This document shows, piece by piece, positions 56,669 through 64,000 of a stretch of 64,000 nt of DNA. The translations under genes and the position numbers were made by a program. The stretch covers positions 52,554,753 through 52,618,752 of the forward strand of contig NC_090281.1 of assembly GCF_037392515.1 (NCBI RefSeq). The letters are read 5' to 3'. How positions within the stretch are numbered: position 1 is the stretch's first letter; every line of letters starts with the position of its first letter. The notes beneath the pieces were generated by a model. That model was not told the DNA's origin. It worked only from the letters and a program-made list of their open reading frames with translations, and did no database searches. The DNA comes from Haliotis asinina. Lineage: Eukaryota; Mollusca; Gastropoda; Lepetellida; Haliotidae.

Positions 56669-57667
56669 CAAACAAATCTGTGGTGAGCACACCATGTTTT
56701 TCAGTCCCTAAATGTCCAAATGCCTACCTCATTGATGATTAATAGTTGATCTTGCTTCCAATTACTGCAAACCCAATAAGTGGTGTCATGATTGGATACT
56801 GCCAAGCTACTTAGCCAATGAAGTGAGCTTAGGTGAAATATAACAAGGGAGGTAACTATATTAATTGCACTGATAATATTCATTGATGCATTTGATGGTG
56901 TGCCAGTCCTGGGACCATGGATGAAAATATTTGCTTTTTCACTTCTTATTTGCATTTCTTTGGAGTAACAGGTATTGAAACAAAGATTAATAGTAAGAAT
57001 TGAATTAGTTGACTTTTTGATTAGTTGTGTCTTTGTGATTAGTTGAACAATTGTCCCACCAATGCCTATTATTAAGCAAGTGGTACAAGAGTTTTATAGA
57101 TTGACTAAGTTGTGTTGAGTGTTTAAAACATCGTCAAGCTTTGAAAAGCTCATTCTGAATGCCCTTAAAGTCAAGCAGCACAAAACAGACAGTGTTAAAT
57201 TACTGTCTTAGATATGTATTGATCATTCATGAGTCTAAACCTCTTCTGTAAACCGTGCAGACATGTTAAGTGAAATCCTGATTTTTTAATAATGTTGACT
57301 CAGTACAAACATGATTGTATTTCATGACTGAGCTGAATATGGCAGACAGAAGTATTTTATTTAGGTGTCACAAGTTAAACATGATAGAAGAGTACTATGA
57401 TATGTTTAACAACTATCAAATATTTAGCTCAGATAGAGAGATACTATTTAGACTTAGTATATATATTCACATACAGAACGGTAGATAAATAATAAAAATA
57501 AATAAAAAAATATTAAGTTGAAAGAGTAGAAAGATAAAATGTATAAAGAGCAATAATAGATAAAAGACTGGTGTCTTAGATATATAGTTTTTCAGTTGAA
57601 GCTGAATTTTGAAATATCAAGAATAGTACCTAAATTCTTTAGAATAAAATTTAATAACAAACAGAAC
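56669..57667. other. No gene seen
   Basis: AT-rich, with an A/T-only-like stretch near 57480-57560. No element recognised. Confidence 0.5.
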
Positions 57668-57876
57668 ATGTCTGCAATCAGATTTTTACATCAAGCTACC
57701 TTGTATGAAGTGCCTCAAATTAAAGTATGAGAGGTTTGATTTTGTTGGCAAGATAGCCCTTTTCTGTTCACTGGGGATGGAGCTAGATGTGTCTGCAATC
57801 AGATCTTTACATCAAGTCTATCCTGTATGAAGTGATCCAAATTAAAGTGTGAGAGGTTTAATTTTATTGGCAGAAA
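57668..57876. repeat. Diverged duplication of about 85 bp, spaced about 120 bp
   Basis: GTCTGCAATCAGATTTTTAC...TTGGCAAG and GTCTGCAATCAGATCTTTAC...TTGGCAG share CATCAAG, CTGTATGAAGTG, AAATTAAAGT and GTGAGAGGTTTAATTTT blocks. Confidence 0.85.
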
Positions 57877-58520
57877 CGCTAGTTTCTTGGTATTCACATG
57901 GCAAGTCCACATTAGTTCCATTAAAATGTGAATCACTTTTGCTTGTCAAAAACTCATGAAAGATTAAGGAGTGAATGAATTTTGCCGTGCCATCATGTTC
58001 CTTCACTTATTTAGAATGATAAGAATTATTTAGATGAGGTAAAAAGAATATTCCTGACAAAGCCTCAGTAATTCACTTAATTTCTTGTCAATGACCAGAT
58101 ATCCAATATCCTTGGAGGGTATTAGAGAACCAAGTGTTCAGCTCTCCTTGATGGTTGTTAAAGCCAAGTGATTGAGATGAAGAGGTGATAAGGTGTGACC
58201 CGGTGGAGCCTAGTCATAGTGTTCCAGTAGCGATGGTTGGTCGGTGTAATACATAATCCACCATTGCCTTGTCCAAGTAGGGTGATTGATAGACTGCAAA
58301 GGTATAGGTGAAATGGTGCACACTTTGGCCTAAAACAACATCCACTTGTCCAGCTTGGAATATTTTGTAGATGTTATGCACATTTAGATGGCATTGTGCA
58401 GAAAAATCAACAGCTTGTCAAATAATCTTGCGAATCTGTTGTCAGTATAATTCCCTATCCTAATGCAAATTCAACAATCTTACCATGCCCATAATCTTTC
58501 CTTCCTCCCTGTGGCCACTC

Positions 58521-60755
58521 CAACACCAACGGTCACACCCATGCCCACAACGCCAACCCTCACACCCATGCCCTTAAGACCAACCCTCACACCCATGCCC
58601 ACAACATCAACCCTCACACCCATGCCCACAATGCCAACCCTCACACCCATGCCCACAACGCCAACCCTCACACCCATGCCCACAACACCAACGTTCAAAC
58701 CCATGCCCACAACGCCAACCCTCACACCCATGCCCACAACACCAACGTTCAAACCCATGCCCATACCGCCAACCCTCAAACCCATGCCCATACCGCCAAC
58801 CCTCAAACCCATGCCCACAACGCCAACCCTCAAACCCATGCCCACAACGCCAACCCTCACACCCATGCCCACAACGCCAACCCTCAAACCCATGCCCACA
58901 ACGCCAACCCTCACACCCATGCCCACAACACCAACGTTCAAACCCATGCCCATACCGCCAACCCTCAAACCCATGCCCATACCGCCAACCCTCACACCCA
59001 TGTACATACCGCCAACCCTCAAACCCATGCCCACAACACGTTCAAACCCATGCCCATACCGCCAACCCTCACACCCATGCCCACAACGCCAACCCTCAAA
59101 CCCATGCCCATACCGCCAACCCTCAAACCCATGCCCATACCGCCAACCCTCAAACCCATGCCCACAACACGTTCAAACCCATGCCCATACTGCCAACCCT
59201 CACACCCATGCCCACAACGCCAACCCTCAAACCCATGCCCACAACGCCAACCCTCAAACCCATGCCCATACCGCCAACCCTCAAACCCATGCCCACAACA
59301 CCAACGTTCAAACCCATGCCCACAACGCCAACCCTCAAACCCATGCCCACAACGCCAACCCTCAAACCCATGCCCATACCGCCAACCCTCAAACCCATGC
59401 CCACAACACCAACGTTCAAACCCATGCCCACAACGCCAACCCTCAAACCCATGCCCATACCGCCAACCCTCAAACCCATGCCCACAACACCAACGTTCAA
59501 ACCCATGCCCACAACGCCAACCCTCAAACCCATGCCCATACCGCCAACCCTCAAACCCATGCCCACAACACGTTCAAACCCATGCCCATACCGCCAACCC
59601 TCACACCCATGCCCACAACACCAACGTTCAAACCCATGCCCATACCGCCAACCCTCAAACCCATGCCCACAACGCCAACCCTCACACCCATGTACATACC
59701 GCCAACCCTCAAACCCATGCCCACAACGCCAACCCTCAAACCCATGCCCACAACGCCAACCCTCACACCCATGCCCATACCGCCAACCCTCAAACCCATG
59801 CCCACAACACCAACGTTCAAACCCATGCCCATACCGCCAACCCTCAAACCCATGCCCACAACACGTTCAAACCCATGCCCATACCGCCAACCCTCACACC
59901 CATGCCCACAACACCAACGTTCAAACCCATGCCCATACCGCCAACCCTCAAACCCATGCCCACAACGCCAACCCTCAAACCCATGCCCACAACACCAACG
60001 TTCAAACCCATGCCCATACCGCCAACCCTCACACCCATGCCCACAACACCAACGTTCAAACCCATGCCCATACCGCCAACCCTCAAACCCATGCCCACAA
60101 CACCAACGTTCAAACCCATGCCCACAACGCCAACCCTCAAACCCATGCCCACAACGCCAACCCTCAAACCCATGCCCACAACACATTCAAACCCATGCCC
60201 ATACCGCCAACCCTCACACCCATGCCCACAACACCAACGTTCAAACCCATGCCCATACCGCCAACCCTCAAACCCATGCCCACAACGCCAACCCTCAAAC
60301 CCATGCCCACAACGCCAACCCTCAAACCCATGCCCATACCGCCAACCCTCAAACCCATGCCCACAACACCAACGTTCAAACCCATGCCCACAACACCAAC
60401 CCTCAAACCCATGCCCACAACGCCAACCCTCACACCCATGCCCACAACACCAACGTTCAAACCCATGCCCATACCGCCAACCCTCAAACCCATGCCCACA
60501 ACGCCAACCCTCACACCCATGTACATACCGCCAACCCTCAAACCCATGCCCACAACGCCAACCCTCAAACCCATGCCCACAACGCCAACCCTCAAACCCA
60601 TGCCCATACCGCCAACCCTCAAACCCATGCCCACAACACCAACGTTCAAACCCATGCCCACAACGCCAACCCTCAAACCCATGCCCACAACGCGAAGCCT
60701 CACACCCATGCCCACAACACCAACACTCACGCCCATGTACACCTCCATGCCTACA
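58521..60755. repeat. 27-bp C-rich minisatellite, about 80 copies, open in all forward frames
   Basis: Unit CCCATGCCCACAACGCCAAC + CCTCAAA (27 bases), with variants CATACC for ACAACG, CACA for CAAA, ACCAACGTTC for GCCAACCCTC, and a 23-base unit (ACAACACGTTC) that shifts the frame. Reading frames give nonapeptides of PMPTTPTLT, NPCPQRQPS and THAHNANPQ type. ORFs of 790, 600 and 541 codons therefore overlap on the same strand. The 790-codon frame passes through all three peptide types. G is scarce on the plus strand. No signal peptide, splice context or conserved flank supports a protein, so I read it as non-coding. Confidence 0.95.
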
Positions 60756-61619
60756 CCTCTACCAACCCACCATACATTTTCCAACATGGTCTGTTCAGAG
60801 AAATAATTTCTACTTGTTTGTGTTTGTTGAGCTAGTGCCTGTAATGGACTAGATGGGTCTTGCAATCAGTGAGTAGTCTCCCACAGAATCCCTACCATCC
60901 TCCAAGCTGTGCCACAGATAATGACACACTCTGACTAGTGACAGCTGTCCGTCACAACTGTCCATCTTTAATCATGTTAACTTGTCCACCTGTTACACAG
61001 CCTGTGTCGACTAAGATTGTCATGAACCAAATGATTTGATATTGTATCTTGCAGATTTGGCACTTTGTATGTTGATATAAGCAGGAATTGTTTGATAACA
61101 TCTGATCAGCTGGATGTATGAACAAGATCACCAAATAAATACTTTGTGATGATCATATTTTAGCAACTCCTGACAGTCAGTACGTAGTAGATCACAAGAA
61201 CACTGGTGCCCTAGTGTATATAACTCAACCCAGTTTTTGATGAACACCATACAGGGATTTTTCTTGTCCTGCTTGGAAGCATGATGATGCATAATTTGGT
61301 AATAGGTTTAAACAATATTATTTTCCCATGGGTGATAGGCCGCTTAATTCAACAAAGCTGAGAATTGCTAAAAGGGAGCTTCACATTCCCGATAAGTTGA
61401 GTGAGTGAGTGAGTGTCTAGTACACAAGTCTGCAATATTGACACAAATTGTCCTCACAGTATTTTGAGTTGGGTCACACACAAATATGTAATAATCCAAA
61501 GGATGAAACTCTGGTTGATTTGAAAATATGTTTCTCATTTGTAAATCACCAAATTATATTTGATAGAAATGTTTGGATAGAATTTACATGATAAGTGTAT
61601 TCCAAAGCATATTCAGTCC
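60756..61619. other. No gene seen
   Basis: Unique-looking AT-rich sequence. A GAGTGAGTGAGTGAGT piece near 61400 is probably a lone SINE tail in minus orientation. Confidence 0.5.
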
Positions 61620-61798
61620 TTATGGTGGTCAGGCTCGCTGACTTGGTCCACACATGTCATCGGTTCCCAGTTGTGCAGATCGACGCTCATGTTGTTGATC
61701 ATTGGATTGTCTGGTCCAGACTCGATTATTTACAGACCGCCACCATATAGTTGTAACATTGCTGAGTGTGGCGTAAAACTAAACTCACTCACTCACTG
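61620..61798 (+). mobile_element. SINE (family A), 5'-truncated, low divergence
   Basis: Begins at GGTGGTCAGGCTCGCTGAC and continues to GTAAAACTAAACTCACTC. It is close to the reference copy at 38453. A 76-bp tandem repeat begins at its tail. Confidence 0.9.
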
Positions 61799-62003
61799 TA
61801 GCTGTCAGGAGTTTAGTTGTAGTATCTCACTAGCAAAACAGTGGATTTGTGTGACAGTCACACATAGCAACTTGTAGCTGTCAGGAGTTCAGTCGTGGTA
61901 TCTCACTGACAGAACAACTGATTTGAGTGACGGTCACACACAGCAACTTGTAGCTGTCAAGAGTTTAGTCGTAATATCTCACTGGCAAAACAGTGGATTA
62001 GTG
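61797..62003. repeat. 76-bp tandem repeat, about 2.7 copies, at a SINE tail
   Basis: TGTAGCTGTCAGGAGTTTAG begins at 61797, 61873 and 61949. Copies contain GTATCTCACT and CACACATAGCAACT. The first copy starts directly at the ACTC tail of the SINE at 61620. Confidence 0.9.
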
Positions 62004-62258
62004 TCATAATCAGCTGACTTGGAGTGAGGTTTGTGAGTATGCGAGTTTGGTTCTGACTCTGTGACAGGATTTAGTACATGTTATGTAATTTATGTGGCGT
62101 AAAATTCTGATATGCACTGATGTTTGACTTGCTTGTCGGCATTTTGTCATGAGTAATGGACAGTGCTGATTTGGAACATTGTATCTTTAAATCTGTAGGC
62201 TTTTGAGTACCAAACAGTTATCTGAGTCCTTCCATGTGGATGTATATCACCTGTAACG

Positions 62259-62259
62259 C

Positions 62260-62290
<31 letters not shown>

Positions 62291-62395
62291 TTGGGGGGTT
62301 GGGAGGTATGGGGGGGGGGGGGGGGGGGGGGGGGGGGTTTATGGAGGTGGGTGTGGGTGTGGAGGTGGGTGTGGGTGTGGGTGTTGTTTTCAAAC
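62259..62395. repeat. (GT)n, 28-G run and GGGTGTG repeats
   Basis: GT repeat, then TTTGGGGGGTTGGGAGG, an uninterrupted run of 28 G at 62310-62337, then GGAGGTGGGTGTGGGTGTGG. Strong G-quadruplex potential. The run length may be a sequencing or assembly estimate. Confidence 0.93.
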
Positions 62396-62711
62396 TGCTA
62401 AAAGATGATTAAAAGAGGCAGTACATTGTGAATAAATACACTAGCTTTTACAAAGTTTTGGACCAACTCTATCATTATGTTTTGAATTCGCTAGAATCCA
62501 TGATTAAATGTTGAATGCTTTGTGCATACTGAGACTGGGTTTATTTTGTGTCATTGGCTCATCCTACACATCTCCCTTGCTGAGGTCATATTAGGATGTG
62601 ATTAGAATAACCTCCAGTATTGTGTCAGGTCTGCTGCTCTAGTCTTATCAGGAGAACTTGATGTAGCGAGTTTAGAACGTATGTTCTGATTTCACGTAAC
62701 ACTAATAGGGA

Positions 62712-62908
62712 TACCTGTGAAGATCCAGGTATGAATTCATCTTCAGGAACCCATGTTTGTCGTAAGAGGCAACTTACAGGATTGGGTGGTCAGACTTATG
62801 GCATGACATGTCATAATTTACCTGCATAGATCAATGCTTGTGATGTTGAATAGTGATTATTTACAGATCTTCGCCACATGCCTGGAATGTATCTGAGAAC
62901 TAAACTCA
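62712..62908 (+). mobile_element. SINE (family A), diverged
   Basis: Recognisable from GTGAAGATCCAGG through AACCCATGTTTGTCGTAAG, GATTGGGTGGTCAG, TGATTATTTACAGATC and a shortened tail ACTAAACTCACCC. Confidence 0.75.
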
Positions 62909-63039
62909 CCCAAACAGGGTGGTGTTGTTTTTGTTATCAGCCACTGGTTTTCCGTTCCCATCCAGGCAATGCCATGATGTGAGTAGAAGATGGCTGACTG
63001 TAGCATTAAACAACATTCCGTCAATCAGTCTGTCAAAAC

Positions 63040-63260
63040 AGGATTCACGGAACAGATGGAGACACCCTGATTGTCAGTCTGAATCCAAGTTCAAAACAAC
63101 ATGTGTATGTAGACTTCTCAGCACCATACCATCACTTTCGGATTCACCAAATCAGTAAACATCAGAGATGTGCATCACTTCAGATTTCATTTAACATTCA
63201 GCTGTCAGGTCGTGATAAAAGTGGAATATTGTTCAAAGCAGCGTTAAACTCATCCCCCTG
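63040..63260 (+). mobile_element. Diverged SINE (family C)
   Basis: Contains CAGTCTGAATCCAAG, CTCAGCACCATACC, GGATTCACCAAATCAGTAAA and a tail GGAATATTGTTCAAAGCAGC, parallel to the element at 32745. Confidence 0.5.
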
Positions 63261-63265
63261 TTAAG

Positions 63266-63403
63266 GAAATGTTTGCCATGGTCAATGACCTCCTCCAGTC
63301 AGTGCCTTCAAGGACTACTCCATCAGAGAAGTTCTGGCACGCTGTTGGCTTCCCCATCTCTCCCCCGCACTTGGACGGGAACTTGCCACCAGTTATTGAT
63401 TGA
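63266..63403 (+). CDS. Weak candidate coding exon or gene fragment
   Basis: Following CCCCCTGTTAAG, which could act as an acceptor, a 45-codon open frame runs EMFAMVNDLLQSVPSRTTPS, EKFWHAVGFPISPPHLDGNL, PPVID and a TGA stop. The bases are richer in G and C at third positions than the neighbouring DNA, as expected of coding sequence. I do not recognise the protein. It could be a terminal exon, a relic of a mobile element, or chance. Confidence 0.25.
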   Translation, partial: EMFAMVNDLLQSVPSRTTPSEKFWHAVGFPISPPHLDGNLPPVID

Positions 63404-63614
63404 CCCCTCCAACATGTGATCTTCCCACCAGTACATGATAGGAAGTACATAACTCTCTTGTGACTTATAGGGCTTTAGGCACACAAGGTGCTGTAGATCA
63501 TCTATACACTTGCTTTGTGGTTGGATGACTGTAGTAGTGGTAGTATCAATGGCAAATATGATACTGATAATGCTGGGTGGTAATATTTGTTAGGCATCAA
63601 GGTATGTTCTAAGT

Positions 63615-63815
63615 GGGGATATGAGCTGTATATCCTCTGTTTGGTAAAGATATGAACACTCCATATCCTTTGTTTGGTGGCGATATGAGCTGTATATCTT
63701 CGGTTTGGGAACAATATGAGCTGTATATGCTATTGGGTGAGGATATGAGCTGTATATCCTCTGTTTCATAGGGATATGAGCTGTATATCTTCAGTTTGGT
63801 GGGGCTATGGAGGTA
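63615..63815. repeat. GATATGAGCTGTATATC minisatellite, about six copies
   Basis: Unit of about 34-50 bases built on GATATGAGCTGTATATCCTC and TGTTTGGTGG. Flanking ORFs on minus are by-products. Confidence 0.9.
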
Positions 63816-64000
63816 GTATCTGCATCCCAAACTGTAAGCCTGTCCAATTGATCCACTGTCCATATCTTCCATACAACCATATGTATTGTGTGGGTATTTT
63901 ACAAATGGCCTGATTCTTTGCCAATGCCTCTTTTAAGACCAGAAATGTTAATGTGTTCATAAATGTCATTATTGGAGGTTGGTGTGAAGACTTAATCTGA

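Noticed and set aside
58463..60865. ORFs of 790, 600 and 541 codons (plus) and up to 233 codons (minus) as a proline/histidine repeat protein
   Set aside because: Stop-free 27-bp unit explains openness in every frame, frame-shifting units occur without loss of openness, and there is no flanking gene structure.

Overview
The window is eukaryotic nuclear DNA from a mollusc, most likely a marine gastropod such as an abalone (Haliotis). The evidence is interrupted genes with GT/AG introns, an AT-rich background, many tandem repeats, and many copies of short interspersed elements ending in an (ACTC)n tail, a type I associate with abalone and other gastropod genomes. The genus is inference; no database was available.

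Layout. (1) 0.29-13.3 kb, minus strand: a complete 14-exon gene for the exosome core subunit EXOSC9 (RRP45). All exon phases join without a break, giving 432 residues and a stop; the human protein is about the same length. Intron 1 (10.2-13.2 kb) contains a same-strand intronless ORF with a FLYWCH zinc finger (12.2-12.8 kb), probably a transposon-derived or truncated gene. (2) About 13.3-13.6 kb: a short intergenic region that looks like a bidirectional promoter, with ETS-type and YY1-type motifs. (3) 13588 onward, plus strand: one clear first coding exon of an unidentified divergent gene, followed by a good splice donor. (4) 13.6-64 kb: no further exon that I can assign with confidence. This is probably a long intron of that gene or intergenic DNA. 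It holds SINEs, two MITE-like DNA transposons (a pogo/Tigger-like element at 34.2 kb and a nearly palindromic element at 50.0 kb, with a partial relative at 42.9 kb), and many minisatellites. The largest arrays are a 2.5-kb array of a 32-bp unit (40.0-42.4 kb) and a 2.2-kb C-rich array of a 27-bp unit (58.5-60.7 kb) that stays open in all three forward frames.

How the parts relate. EXOSC9 and the divergent gene start about 290 bp apart and probably share control sequences. Repeats reach into EXOSC9 splicing territory in three places: a SINE tail lies 8 bases from the exon 13 donor, a minisatellite starts within about 60 bases of the exon 7 donor, and intron 4 consists almost wholly of roughly 66-bp repeats that duplicate the exon 5 acceptor. 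I found no rRNA, no functional tRNA, no CRISPR, and no operon-like gene cluster. Most long ORFs in the window are products of tandem repeats.
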